This document shows, piece after piece, positions 44,332-57,563 of a DNA stretch of 64,000 bases (its first letter is position 1; the number at the start of each line of letters is the position of its first letter). The notes beneath the pieces were generated by a model, which was given only the letters and a program-made list of their open reading frames with translations, did no database searches and had not been told where the DNA came from. The position numbers and the translations under genes are program-made. Source of the DNA: Capsicum annuum. Its lineage: Eukaryota; Streptophyta; Magnoliopsida; Solanales; Solanaceae. The DNA lies in NCBI RefSeq assembly GCF_002878395.1, contig NC_061111.1, forward strand, positions 26,029,617-26,093,616, given 5' to 3'.

Positions 44332-46685
44332 TTGGTGAGAGTCAAAGACTTTAGTTCTGAGACTCCTAACCTTGAGTCAGTTTTAGTCTCAAGTGAATTC
44401 CCAGATGTGTTTCCCAAAGATCTCCCCAGAGTTCCTCCCAAAATAGAAATTGACTTCGAAATAGACCTTCTTCCTGATACTCAGCCCATCTCTATTCTGC
44501 CATACAGAATGGCTCCTGGTGAACTTAAAAATTTAAAAGAACAGTTGAAAGACCTCTTAGACAAAGGATTTATGAAGCCCAGTATATCTCCTTGGGGTGC
44601 TCCAGTCCTATTCGTGCAAAGGAAAGATGGTTCTCTTAGAATGTGTATAGACTACCATCAGTTGAACAAAGTCATAGTCAAGAATAAGTACCCACTTCCT
44701 AGAATCGATGACTTTTTCAACCAAATTCAGGGTGCCAGTTACTTTTCTAAGATAGACCTCAGATCAGACTATCATCAGCTCAAAGTAAGAGAGTGTGACA
44801 TTCCAAAAATAGCTTTCAGAACCCGATATGGTTACTTTGAATTCCTAGTCATGTCATTTGGTCTTACCAATGCTCCAACAACTTTCATAGACTTGATGAA
44901 CCGTGTTTTCAAGCAGTACTTGAACATGTTCATCATAGTCTTCATGGATGACTTCCTTGTCTACTCCCGCAATGAATATAATCATGCAGACCATCTCAAA
45001 ATAGTGTTACAAACTCTCTGAGCCTATCAGTTGTTCACTAAATTCAGTAAGTGTAAGTTTCGGCTAAGGTCAGTAGCATTCCTTAGTCATATAGTTTCTG
45101 GTGATGGCATTAGAGTTGAACCTCAAAAAATTGAAGCAGTGAAAAACTGGCCTAGACCAATCTCTCCATCATATATTAGGAGTTTCTTGGGGTTTTTTGG
45201 CTATTATCGATAGTTTGTTAAAGGTTTTTTGTCTATTGCATCCCCCATGTACAAATTGACTCAGAAGAAAGTCAAGTTCGGTGGTCATTTTCTTGTGAGA
45301 AGAGTTTTCAGAAGTTGAAGACTCGATTCACTACAGCCCCTATTTTGACTTTTTTCGATGGTTCAGATGGATTTATGGTATATTGTGATGCTTCCAAAGT
45401 TGGCTTGAGGTGTGTTTTGATGCAGAAGAGTAAGGTTGTGGCCTACTCCTCTAGACAATTAAGCCCCATGAAAAGAATTATCCTACCTATGAACTTGAAT
45501 TAGCAGCTGTTATGTTTGCCTTTAAGATTTGGAGGCACTATTTGTATGGGGTGCATGTTGATGTATTCACAGACCACAAAAGCTTGTAGTATGTGTTTTC
45601 ATAGAAAGACCTGAACTTGCATCAGAGAAGGTGGTTAAAGTTGTTTAAAGACTACGATATGAGTGTTCTATATCATCCGGGAAAGGCTAATGTAGTGGCA
45701 GATACTCTTAGTAAGTTATCCATGGGTAGTGTCGCTCATGTTGAGGATGGTAAGAAGAAGTTAGTTTAGGAAGTTCATTAGCTTGCCAGACTAGGTATCC
45801 CATTATCCATCATCTCAGATAGAGGTACGCAGTTCACCTCTCACTTTTGGAAAGCTTTCTAGGTCTTGGTACCCAAGTCCATTTCAGTATAACCTTTCAC
45901 CCCGAGATAGATGGTCAAGCAGAAAGGACCATTAAGACTTTAGAAGATATGTTGAGAGTATATGTCGTTGACTTTAAGGGCATTTGGGATAACCACTTAC
46001 CTTTGATTGAGTTTGCGTATAATAACAACTATTATTCCAGTATTCATATGGCTTTGTTTGAGTCTTTTTATGGGAGAAGATATAGATATCCCATTGGTTG
46101 GTTTAAAGTAGGTGAGGCCTTGGTAGTGGGGCCTGACTTGGTGTTTGATACTTTAGAGAAAGTGTAGTTGATCAGGGAGAAGCTTAAGGCAACCTAAAGC
46201 CGACAGAAATCTTATGCAAATATGAGAAGGAAAGATCTTGAATTTGAAATTCATAATTATGTGTATCTGAAAATCTCTCCCATGAAGGGGTTAAGAGGTT
46301 TGGTAAGAAAGGAAAGCTTAGTCCCCGATACGTTGGTCCTTATAGGATTCTGAGTCATTTTGGTGAGATAGCTTATGAGGTTGAGTTACCTGCAGACTTA
46401 GCATCAGTGCATCCAGTGTTTCATATCTCCTTGTTAAAGAAGTGCATAGGTGACCCAACAGTTGTAGTCCCCAAAGAGGGTGTAGATGTTCAGAACAATC
46501 TCTCTTATGAGAAAGTCCCATTCAAAATCCTTGATCATCAGAGTCGCAGACTAAGGAACAAAAAAGTTTCTTTGGTCCAAGTTCTTTGCCGAAATCAGTT
46601 CGTTAAGGGAGCTACTTGGGAAGCAGAGGCAGACATGCAAACCAAGTACCCTCACCTCTTCTCCGCAAACTCAGACTCAGCCTAA
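44332..46685 (+). pseudogene. gypsy B pol with large internal deletion
   Basis: A 229-residue open stretch (44332-45018) covers the protease-RT linker and most of [80 protein letters not shown] and the catalytic FMDDFLVYS. After a stop, RT continues to 45213, RNase H follows (YCDASKVGLRCVLMQ, 45380-45430), then [23 protein letters not shown] sequence near 45665-45720. At about 45793 the frame jumps from LARLG to [15 protein letters not shown], skipping the integrase zinc domain and first catalytic Asp. The rest of integrase (DGQAERT) and a chromodomain-like tail (GATWEAEADMQTKYPHL) end at 46685. Confidence 0.9.
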
Positions 46686-46898
46686 GGTAACAACCTTCCA
46701 TAGATTTACTATATTCCATGCTTAGTTATAGCTGTATAACATTCTCATATCATTCATACATTCATGAAATTGTTCAATCATGTGTCATGTCTCCAGAATT
46801 CAGTCATGCTTTAGTTATGCATGTTAGTGTAAGTACAGTTCCTCAGTTTCTCTTAGTTCAGTCTCATTAGAAGACGAATGTTCCCAAGGGGTAGTTAA

Positions 46899-48156
46899 TG
46901 TAAGACCCTGTAAAAGTTCTAGTTCAATTCAGTCCCATATAGCTTTTAATAAGGGGTCCAAGACTTAGAAAAATTTAGCTAAGTGTTAAGACTTAGAATC
47001 ATTTTAACCTTCATAATTGGATGATCTTATTTTCAATCCTTAAGAATTTAGAATGCCGATTTTTTAAATTAATTCATGATCAGGGTTATCTATAGGTCGT
47101 CTCGGGTGAGTTTTGGAATTTTTGGACATCATTTGAGTCACGTTTGAATGACTAAAACAGCAAGCCAAAATGATCATGATGCGTCGCATTGGCTATCGCA
47201 TCGATGTGGCGCATCGGTTATCACATCACTGGGAGCAGTTTTCACATTTTAGTTATGGGTTATGGGGGCAATTAAGTCATTTTTCTCCCACATTAAACCC
47301 CCATAACACAAAATTCAGCCCCTCGATAGGCAAAATACATTTAATCATTCACAAAATCCTCTCAAGAAATAAACGCTAGTTCATCAAGCTCAAGATCAAG
47401 TTCCAAAAAATCCCCAATAATCTTTATGAATTTTGTCACTCAGGTATGTTAGGTGTTTATCCTTGGGGTTTTTTCCACCCTTGGAGTTCAAGAACCCCTT
47501 TTAAAACATGAATTATGATTCCTATGTTATGAGTTGAATTATGCTCATGTTTGTGTTGCTATATGGGTTTTGAGTTAAGATCTTTTATGAGTTCTATAAA
47601 ATTAAGTTAGCATGTGTGTTGGATTATGAATCTCTCATGTCAAAACCCTTGAATTTACAAGTTTTATATTATATTTATGATACCCTATGTGTTTAGTTTT
47701 CATGTATAGCAATCATGCTCCCTATGTGTTTGATAAAATATCCATATGAGTAAATTATTCATGGTAACCTATTATTGTATTGCTAGAGTTATGATATGAG
47801 TTTATCAATTATGCTATCGAGTCCTGGGAGTATTTATTACCCAAAATCTAGCTGTTTACTTAGTTGAAGTAGTTATAGAATAGTCTCAGTAAAGGTTAAG
47901 AATACTAGTACTCAGTCAGTTAATAGAACTCAGTGAACTCAGTCCAGTTCAGTTAGTCAACATGATTAGGGTTAGTTCAGTCAAGCTTAGTATAATCTAG
48001 TGATCAGTGTCTTTCAGTTGGGAGTAGGATTCAGCACCGTGCAAACCTAGGGATGGAGGAATTCCTACCAGTTAGGGTTTGACCCTTAGTAGCAATCCCT
48101 GAGTTACAAAACTGTGTAGCCAACGTAGGGTAAGTCATTTTCCTTCCAGACCAGGG
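46899..48156 (+). repeat. gypsy B 3' LTR (truncated)
   Basis: Starts TGTAAGACCCTGTAAAAG after the purine tract and follows the 5' LTR closely for 1.26 kb, with a roughly 12-bp shortening in the catcga-repeat segment. It breaks off within ccagaccaggg, so about 0.8 kb is missing. Confidence 0.88.
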
Positions 48157-49200
48157 AAAGTATTAAAGGAGTGTAGGACTGCCATGCTTATTGGAGACAT
48201 GGATCTTGCTAGGTTGATGATTCATGCTCAGAAGATTGAGGCAGAGAAGTTGAAGGGAAGAGATAAAAATAATAAGAGGGCTAGAATGGGATAGTTTGAG
48301 TATGGCCAGGCTAGGTCTCAAGGGGGAAACCATTTGCAATTTTAGAATCATTCATCTATGCCAGCACTATTTTTAGCTAGTGCTCCCGCTCCCAAAGGTA
48401 GACAGAAGAAGTGGGGAAAATCTTCTATATACAGATCTTAGAATAGTGTGAGTGGGAGGCCCAATTATCTGACCTGTGCTAAGTGTGGTAAACCTCACCC
48501 TGGTGAGTTTTTGAAGGAAACAAAGGGTTGTTACGGTTTTGGTATGGTGGGTCATAAAAACAAAGAGTGTCCATACGATAAGCAGGGAAACAAAGATGTT
48601 CGTCCCCAGATTTAGGCTACTAGTGCACTAGCTCCTTTAGGTTGCCCAGTTCCTCCTCATGGCGCATCATTTAGTACCAGTGACGGTCAGCGCCAGAATC
48701 GATTCTATGCTTTACCATCCTATCAGGAGTAGGAAGATTCACCAGATGTTGTTACTGGTATGCTCCATGTCTTTCATCTTGATATTTATGTGTTGTTAGA
48801 CCCCAGGTCGAGTTTCTCTTATGTGACCCCATTAGTTGCAGTAAATTTTGAGATGAGTTCTACAAATATCCCTGAACCCTTCTTGGTTTCTACCCTAGTG
48901 GGTGAGTTAGTTGTTGCTAAATAGATCTATAGAAAATGTCCATTCACTTTTCTTTATAAATTCATGTTAGCAGACCTAATAGAGTTAGATTTGATTAACT
49001 TTGATCTTAATCTTGGTATGGATTGACTTCATTCCTGTTATGCCTCTATAGATTGTCTCACCTGAGTGGTGAAGTTTTAGTTTCCAAATGAGCTAGTCTT
49101 TGAGTAAAAAGGTAATTCAGTGTCTCCCAACAGACGTTTCATATCTTATCTTAAAGACCGAAAGTTGATTTCAAAAGGGTGTATCTATCATCTAGTTTGA
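48157..49200 (+). pseudogene. gypsy C gag (3' part) and protease
   Basis: Reads ECRTAMLIGDMDLARLMIHAQ, a spacer rich in basic residues, then a Cys/His cluster of the type CAKCGKPHPGEF and CYGFGMVGHKNKECPY (about 48474-48578). The protease active site is LLDPRSSFSYV near 48795-48825, where the family has D-S-G-A-S, so it is inactive. Several stops. Confidence 0.78.
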
Positions 49201-49259
49201 GTCAAGGATATTAAGTTTGAGACTCCAAAAGTTCACTCAGTTAGTGTAGTTAATGAGTT

Positions 49260-52120
49260 TGTCTTGATAGGAAAATAGAATTTGGTATTGACCTTCTTCC
49301 AGATACTCAACCTATTTCTATACCTCCATATCGTATGGCTCCCACTGAGCTTAAGGAGTTGAAGGAGCAACTCAAAGATCTTTTAAATAAAGGTTTCGCA
49401 AGGCTTAGCGGTTCTCCATGAGGCGCTCCCATCCTATTCGTGCGAAATAAAGATGGTTCTTTGGCATGTGCATTGTCTATCGTCAGTTAAATAAAGTCAT
49501 AGTAAAAAAAAATATCCTCTTCCTAGAATTGATGACTTATTTGATCAACTCCAAGGTACAAGTTATTTCTCAAATATAGAACTTAGATCCGGCTATCATA
49601 AGCTTAAAGTAAGGGAGTATGACATTCCAAAGACAACTTTTAGAACCCGTTATGGTCATTTTGAGTTTCTAGTCATGTCCTTCAGGCTAACCAATGCCCC
49701 AGTAGCCTTCATGGACTTGATGAACAGAGTGTTCAAATAATATCTGGACATGTTTTTCATAGTCTTTATCAATGATATCCTTGTCTACTCTCGTAGTAAG
49801 GATGATTATGCAAAGCATCTTAGAATTGTGTTGCAAACTCTTAGAGATCACCAGTTGTTTGAAAAATTTAGCAAGTGTGAATTTTGGCTCCAATCAGTAG
49901 CTTTCTTTGGTCATATTATTTCTAGTGAGGGTATTAGAGTTGATCCCCAAAAGACAGAAGTCATAAGAAATTAGCCTAGACCTATCTCTCTATCAGACAT
50001 TAGGAGTTTCTTGGGTCTAGCTGGTTAGAACAGACGTTTTATTGAGGGTTTATCGTTTATTGCATCTCCCATGTCTAGATTGACTCAAAATAAAGTTAAG
50101 TTTCAGTGGTCAAATTCCTTCAAGAATAGTTTTTGGGAGTTGAAGACTCGACTCGCTTCAGCCTCATTCCTAGCATTACCTGATGGTACAGATGGTTTTG
50201 TCATTTATTATGATGCCTTTAAAGTTGGTCTGGGTTGTGTTTTGATGTAGAGAGGTAAGGTCCTATGCCTCTAAACAACTTAAGCATCATGAAAATAACT
50301 ACCCTACCCATGATCTTGAGTTAGCTGTTGTTGTGTTTGCTTTGAAAAGTTGGAGACATTATTTGTATGGGGTGCATGCTGATGTGTTCACGGATCACAA
50401 AAGCTTGTAATATATATTTACTCAGAGAGAACTGAACGTCGGTCAGAGAAGGTGGTTAGAGTTATTGAAAGATAATGATATGAGTGTGCTGTATCATTTG
50501 AGTAAGGCTAATATAGTGCTAGACGCCCTTAGTAGATTGTCTATGGGTAGTGTTACTTATGTGGAGGATGATGAGAAAGAGTTAGTTCGGGAAGTTCACC
50601 ACTTAGCTAGATTGGATATGAGATTGGTTGATTCAGCTGAAGGGAATATTTGCGTTCAGAGTAGTTCCAAATCTTCCCTAGCTTTGGAGGTAAAGAAGAA
50701 GCAAGATAAGGATTCTAGTTTAGTCAAACTGAAGGAATCAGTTAAAGACCAAAAGGTAGAGGTTTTCTCCTAAGGTGGAGATGGTGTGTTGAGATACCAA
50801 AGTAGATTGTGTGTGCCTTGTGTTGATGATTTAAGGTAGAGAATTATGATGAAAGCGCATGGTGTGCGTTATTCTATCATTCTAGATCCACCAAGATGTA
50901 CCGTGACTTGTGGGAAATCTATTGGTGGAGTGTTATAAAGAAATATATATCGAAGTTTATAGCCAAGTGTGAAACTTGTCAACAGGTTAAGGTAGAGCAC
51001 CAAAGACCTGGTGATGCATTGTAAGAGTTTGGTGTCCCCACTTGGAAGTGGAAAGAGGTGAATATGGATTTTGTGACTGGTTTACCCCATTCGCGTCGTC
51101 ATTGTGATTTGATTTTGGTTATTGTAGATAGACTGACTAAGTAAGCGAATTTCTTGCCAGTTCATACATCCTATATAGCTGAAGATTATACTAAGTTGTA
51201 TATCCAAGAGATGGTTAGATTGCATGGAGTTCCTTTATCCATCATCTCAGATAGGGGTACTCAGTTTACCTCTTAGTTTTGGAAAGCTTTCAGAAGGATC
51301 TTGGTACCTAGGTTCATCTCAGTTCATCTTTTCATCCACAGATAGATGGTCAGGCAGAGAGGACCATTTAGACTTTAAAGGATATGTTGAGGGCATGTGT
51401 TCTTGATTTCAAGGGTAGTTGGGATGAGTATTTTCCATTAATTAAGTTCGCTTATAATAACAGTTACCATGCTACTATTCAGATGGCTCCATTTGAGGCT
51501 CTTTATGGGCGAAGATGTTGATCGCCAGTTGGATAGTTTGAAGTGGGTGAAGCCGCTTTGATTGGGCTAGACATGGTGTTTGAAGCCATGGAAAAAGTTC
51601 AGTTGATTAGAGAAAGATTGAAAGCATCCCAAAGTCATAAAAAATTTTATAAAGACGTGAGAAGAAGAGATCTCGAGTTCGAGGTTGATGATCTTGTGTA
51701 TTTAAAAGTTTCACCCATGAAAGGGGTGAAGAGATTTGGAAAGAAGGGCAAGCTTAGTCCCCGTTATGTTGGTCCTTTTTGTATTTTGAGTAATGTTGGA
51801 AAGGTAGCGTGTGATCTTGAGATACCCGCAGATTTATCCTTAGTTCATCCAGTATTCCATGTGTCCTTGTTAAAGAAGTGCATGGACAATTCAGTTGTTA
51901 TATTTCTCTAGAAAGTACAGATATTCAGAATAGTCTTTCTTACGAAGAATTCCCAGTAGACATTCTTGATCATCAGATCCGTACACTAAGGAACAAAGAA
52001 GTTTCCTTGGTCAAAGTTCTGTGGAGAAATCAGTCCGTTGAGGGTGCTACTTAGGAAGCAGAATTAGACATGCGTTCAAAGTATCCTCATCTCTTTTCCA
52101 TGAAACCAGATTCAGCCAAA
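49260..52120 (+). pseudogene. gypsy C pol: RT, RNase H, integrase, chromodomain-like tail
   Basis: RT pieces: [41 protein letters not shown], then FINDILVYS near 49765-49790, where the first catalytic Asp of the xxDD box has become Asn. RNase [16 protein letters not shown] (about 50205-50245). Linker and integrase N-part at 50465-51010 include KCETCQQVKVEHQRPGDAL. Integrase core: [15 protein letters not shown] (51064) and SDRGTQFTS (51249). A 122-residue open stretch (51543-51908) holds [14 protein letters not shown] and [16 protein letters not shown]; the tail (52020-52110) has a stop where Trp of the chromodomain GATWEAE motif is expected. More complete than element B but catalytically dead. 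Confidence 0.88.
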
Positions 52121-52345
52121 AGTAATAGTTTTCCTTCATTCAGTTCTCTTCCAGTTTCAGATTCATCCGTATAGCTATTTTCATGTAAATTCATGCACTC
52201 TCAGATCAATTTAGTTGCTCATTATGCTGAGATTCGGTCATACATTTTATTTTAGTTGTGCATGATAGCTTATAGCCTCATATTCCTCAATATTTTAAGA
52301 TTAACTAGCCACATTCGAGAACGAATGTTCCCAAGGGGAAGATAT

Positions 52346-54757
52346 TATAATACCTCATACTTTTCCTAGCTTAATTTAGTTCCTAGAATGTGAAGGGATA
52401 GATTCCAAAATGAATAACATTTATTCCATGTGAAAATTTCTAGATTTAGACTTTCTATTGTGTGAAAAATTGAATAAGCTTTCCATCGATACCAAATTTG
52501 CCCAAATCCGACACTCGGTTGAGAAGTTAGAGCATTTTTAAGTTAACAGTGTGCCACCTGGCACCCACCACATCGCGGTGGAGGGTAAAATGACAATCGT
52601 CATATTCCAATGGACCTCCGCAATATTGGTGTATCACGGAGATATCCCATTTCCCATTTGTCACTTTCTAGTAAGCTTACGCGATTTCACCTCATCACGA
52701 CAATGGCAAAAATGGCATTCCAAAGGGGCACCGCGATGGTGCCGCATCGCAGAGAACGCCCAGTTCCCAATTGTCCTATTTCTAGTGAGCCACCATGATA
52801 GGGCACATCGTGGTGGTCTGCTAGTTCAAAAAAATGTTGCGAGTTCAATTCCGACTTAAGGTTTAATAGGGGTATTTTGGTTAATCCCCAAGGCCCCAAT
52901 TCGTCCAAAAACAAGGAATTAAATATATTCAAGGCACTTTATGCCCAATTTCATCAATTCTCTCTCAAAGCAAAACCCAAGAGCTCCAAAGGTTCTTCTC
53001 CAAGAAATCAAAATCCTCCATAGTTTCTCCAAGGAAGCTTAAAATTGAGGATTCCCAAGACAAGATAATCAAGAACTCATCTCCAGGAACTCAAATAGGA
53101 ATCCAAAATTCAAGATTTCTTCATTTAATCATCTATCAAGGTATGTGGGGTTTATGAACAAGGATCTTCTTTCATTCTTGTGCCCAAAACCAAGTTTTAA
53201 TTACAATTTCATATAATTTTGAATGTTTGTACATGAATTTTAAATTAGGGTTCATACCCATTATTGCTAATTGCAAGATTATAAGATTTCCAATATTTTA
53301 GAAGTTGAATTGTATGTCTATTTTCATACTTTCATGCCTATTGCAGAAATTTATAGATTTTGAGATGAATTATCAATGTTTTCATAATTAAGCATGAATA
53401 TTACGATGTTTTGCTATCATTTTGATGTATGGGTTATTAAGCCCAAGTTTATATGTTGATGTTTCAAGAAAGATGATGCTTTAAACATCCTATGATGAGT
53501 TTATTCACAGATTTTTAGTAAAGCTTTGATCTTTTGATCCTAAGCTAAGATAAGGAGTCCATATTGTTCATATAGTTTGAAATTTAAAGAAAGAGAAGCA
53601 TAATTGGTTTTCATTATAAACCCTTGTGCTATTTTAAGGTGGATTTCCTGAAGTTCTGAGTGATAAGTATGGGAGTAGTATTTAGCACCAAGTTGGGTAT
53701 GATTCCAAGGTCTCATGCCTCAGAACTATGTGCCACCGTAGGTTTATGATTTGCCCATAGTGGGCTAATATAGTGATCACTTAAGTTAAGGTTCTATTTT
53801 GATGGCAAGGTTAGAACAGCTCTCCCCAACGTGGGTAAGACATTGGACTCCATGACAACTCACATGGTTTATGTCGGTTAGAAGTACCTCCCAAAGTTCC
53901 TAAGTCCTAAGACAGAATAACAGAAAAGATTTTAGAAAAATAAGTGCAAAGGCTCACCAGTTTATTCAGACTATGCTTTACAGAAAGATATTTAACTACA
54001 ATTTTCAGCTTTCATATTTCAGATTTAAGAGTGTGTCCTTTGTACACTTAGATAATACTATTTAAAGAGAGAAAACAAGTACAACTTGTAGAACTAAATG
54101 TTATGACTCACTAGATTTATAAAGTTTGATTTGCTATGTATGATTTTAGATTTTAGTTTTCAGATATTCTAGTTTATGTGAGTCATTTTCATTTAGCATG
54201 CATTGTTTTAAAAATTATGATGATGAGATAATATTTTTCTTATGCACATCACCCCCATATACTCAGTACATCCTCAAAGTACTGATCCACATATACGTCT
54301 ATGTGCTACATTGTCTCATAATATAGGTTTAAGTGCTCAGTATCAACAACAAAAGTAGTTCGAGCATCTCTATCTACATCCGACAGTTGGCGAGTCCTCA
54401 TAGTTTGAGGATTATTCATTCAGATTTTGTAGCTTATTAGTTCACATGATTCAGTATTCTTTTAGACATTTCGAGTTAGCTGGGGGCTTGTCCCAGTGAC
54501 TCTCTTGATATTAGTAGTAGAGGCTTATTAAATTACTAGTTTACAGTCAGATTATTCAATTTTGATTTTCAGACATCATATTTAGATTATTCTCAGATAT
54601 TTCATTCAGTTTTCCATATTTAGTATGACTTTTATGTCTACATTTTCATTATTATGAGATTCAGACTTAGGAAAAGGTAGACAGGGTTAGCTTAAGGTTA
54701 CTCCCAGTCTTGAGTATCGTGTGACATTTCAGAGTTAGATTTTGGCGTGTTATAATA
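52346..54757 (+). repeat. gypsy C 3' LTR
   Basis: Follows cccaaggggaagatat and begins TATAATACCTC (expected TGTAATACC); ends near gcgtgttataata. About 2.4 kb. No partner LTR is in the window, so the ends are approximate. Confidence 0.7.
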
Positions 54758-57563
54758 GTCAACTTTAGGATCTTCTAGGTAAGGGATCTATCAGACCGAG
54801 TGTATCGGTATGGGGTGCTCCAGTTCTATTTATGAAGAATAAAGATAACTCTATGCATATATGTATCGACTATATATAGTTGAATAAGGTGACTGTGAAG
54901 AATAAGTATCCTATGCCTCGTATTGATGATTTTTTTGACCAGCTTTAGGACATGGTAGTGATTTCTAAGATATATTTGAGATCTGTTTTCCATTAGTTGA
55001 GAGTTAGGGCTGCGGATATCCCTAAGATAGCCTTCAGGACCCATTATGGACATTATGAGTTCCTAGTGATGTCTTTTAGATTGACTTATGTCCCAACAGC
55101 TTTCATGGATTTGATGAATCACGTGTTCAGGCCATATTTATACTCCTTCGTGATAATATTTATTGATGACATATTGGTATATTCGAGGAGTAGGAAGGAG
55201 CACGAGCGACATTTGAGGACTGTGCTCCACATTTTAAGAGATTATTAGTTTTATGCCAAATTCTCAAAGTATGAGTTCTAGCTTGAGTCTGTAACTTTCT
55301 TAGGACACGTAGTGTCCAAGGATGGTATTATGATAGACCCAGCAAGGATTGAGGCTATTCGTAGTTGGGCTAGGCCTGCGTCACCTTCTGAGGTTTGTAG
55401 TTTTATTGGGTTGGCAGGTTACTGTAGGTGGTTCATTGAGGGTGTTTATTGTATTACAACCCCTATGACTAGATTGACAAGGAAGGAAGTTATGTTTCAG
55501 TGGTTTGTGAGCTGTGAGGCGAGCTTTCTGAAGATCAAGGATTTACTTACTTTAGATCCTGTTTTGGCTCTTCTAGTTGAGGGCGATGGTTTTACTATTT
55601 ATTGTGATGTGTCTAGTGTTGGTTTAGGGTGTGTTCTGATGCAGCGGGATCATGTTATTATTATATGCATTGAGGCAGCTGAAGGTGCATGAGCACAACT
55701 ACCCCACTCATGACTTAGATTTGGCAATGGTAGTATTTGCGCTTAGGATTTGGAGACATTATTTGTATGGGGTTTTCTATGAGATATTTATTGATCACTA
55801 CAGTCTTCATTATATTTCGACCCATAAGGATTTTAGTTCGAACCAATGCAGGTGGATTGAGTTGCTGAAGGACTATGATATCTCTATTCTCTACCATCGG
55901 GGCAAGGCGAATGTGGTAGCAGATACCTTGAGCCTGAAGTCAGTGAGTATGGTAGCTTAGCCTTTATTTCAATTTATCAAGAATCGTTAGCTTTGGACAT
56001 CCAGTCCTTATCTAACTTGATGATTCAACTGGATATTTCTAATCTATAGAGGATCATTGCTAGTATTGAGGCCAGATCTACCTTGTTGGAGTAGATTCTG
56101 ATTCATCAGTTTGAGATAGTAGGCTCTGTAACATTCGAGAGTAGGTGTTGAGAGGTGAGTCTAGGTGGGTTACCCTAGATTCTGAGGGTGTCTTGAGTTT
56201 TGACAATAGAATTTTTGTTCCAAATGTTGGAAATTTGATTCAGTTGATTCTTTGCAAGGCTTATAGCTCCAGATATTCTATTCACCCTAGTACAGCTAAG
56301 ATGTATAGGGATTTAAGGCAGCATTAATGGTAGAGTATATGCGGAGAGATATAGCATGCTTTGTAGCTTGATGCCTTTGTTGTCAGTAGGCAAAGGCCAA
56401 GCATCAGAGACCTAGTGGATTGCTTCAGCAACTACCCATTCCCGAGTGGAAGTGGGAGTGAGTTACTATGGATTTTGTAGGTAGATTGTCTCTCACTTCC
56501 TATCATTTTGATATTATTTGGGTCATCGTGGATAAATTCACTAAGTCTGCACATTTATCCCCATTTGAGTTTCCTATAATGCTTAGAGGTTAGCTCGTGT
56601 TTACATTCAGGAGGTGGCTCGCCTACATGAGGTTCCTGTGTCCAATATTTTAGACTGAGGCTCTTCGTTCACTTCTAGATTCTGAAGGACATTTCAGGAA
56701 GAGTTGGGGACCCAGGTTGACCTTAGCATAACTTTTCATCCCTAGACTAACGGACAGTCAGAGTAGACTATCCAGATTTTGGAAGACATGCTCCCACCTT
56801 CGTATTAGATTTTGAGGGTCAGTGGGACCAGTTTCTACCTTTGGCCGAGCTTGCATATAATAATGGTTTTCACTCGAGTATTTAGATAGACACATTTAAG
56901 CCATTATATTTAGATGATGTCGATCTCCTATTTGTTGGATTGAGACTTCTGAGGATAGACCTCATGGTAGAGATTTGCTTCGCAAGTCAGTAGACCGAGT
57001 TCACGTGATTCCGAACAGACTTCGAGCAACTTAGAGTAGACAGGGGAGTTATACTGATCGTAGACGTTGTCCATTGAGGTTCAGAGTTGTTGACAGGGTC
57101 TTCATTTGAGTATAGCCTATAAAGGGCGGGATGAGATTTGAGAGGAGGGACAAGCATAGCCCCAGGTATATTGGGTCCTTTGAGATTCTACAGATAGTTC
57201 CATAGGTAGCTTATGTATTGGCATTGTCTCCTGCCTTCTTAGCCATTCACCTGATGTTTTATGTATTTATGTTGCAAAAGTATATTTCATATGAGTCGCA
57301 CATGCTCTGGTGGGACTCGGTTCAGTTGGATGAGAGGTTGGCTTTTATAGAGGAGCCAACGTCCATTTTGGCCAAAGATGTCAGACGGTTGCGCTCCAGG
57401 AACGTTTTAGTGGTTAAGGTTCAGTGGCGTCACCTTCCAGTTGAGGAAGATACTTGGGAGACCTAGCGTGATATGTGCATCAAGTGTCTCTACCTGTTTG
57501 AGCCTTCAGGTATTTCCTTATCCTTTACTTTCGCAGATGAAAGTCCTTTTAGTAGTGGATGTT
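54758..57563 (+). pseudogene. gypsy A pol: RT, RNase H, integrase, chromodomain-like tail
   Basis: Resumes in RT ([18 protein letters not shown], 54780-54830) after losing roughly 110 codons of the protease-RT linker. RT continues with [19 protein letters not shown] (55009) and [16 protein letters not shown] catalytic box near 55150-55185. RNase [16 protein letters not shown] (55600-55645), then [15 protein letters not shown] (55890). Integrase is badly decayed: HPSTAKMYRDLRQH (56283), then multiple frameshifts; FLPLAELAYNNGFHS-like sequence near 56835. The tail KVQWRHLPVEEDTWET (57418-57466) is chromodomain-like. Much more eroded than B and C, as expected of the host element. Confidence 0.87.

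Larger units (their letters stand above)
40384..48156 (+). mobile_element. Ty3/gypsy retrotransposon B, 3' LTR truncated
   Basis: 5' LTR 40384-42473 (TGTTAGACC...GGCATTACA), primer-binding site TTGGTATCAAAGCC at 42477, gag-pol 42698-46685, purine tract cccaaggggtagttaa, then 3' LTR from 46899. The 3' LTR matches the 5' LTR only up to a point corresponding to about 41647 and stops at about 48156, where element C gag begins. The right-hand target duplication is therefore lost. Confidence 0.88.
48157..54757 (+). mobile_element. Ty3/gypsy retrotransposon C, 5'-truncated
   Basis: Begins abruptly inside gag (AAAGTATTAAAGGAGTGTAGG, corresponding to about 43333 in element B), runs through pol and ends with a 2.4-kb 3' LTR. 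Coding similarity to B is high, but the LTRs are different, so it is a sister family. After its LTR the outer element A resumes within RT. Confidence 0.88.

Noticed and set aside
52551..52932. Overlapping GC-richer open frames in gypsy C LTR (both strands)
   Set aside because: They lie wholly within the LTR and show no family motif.
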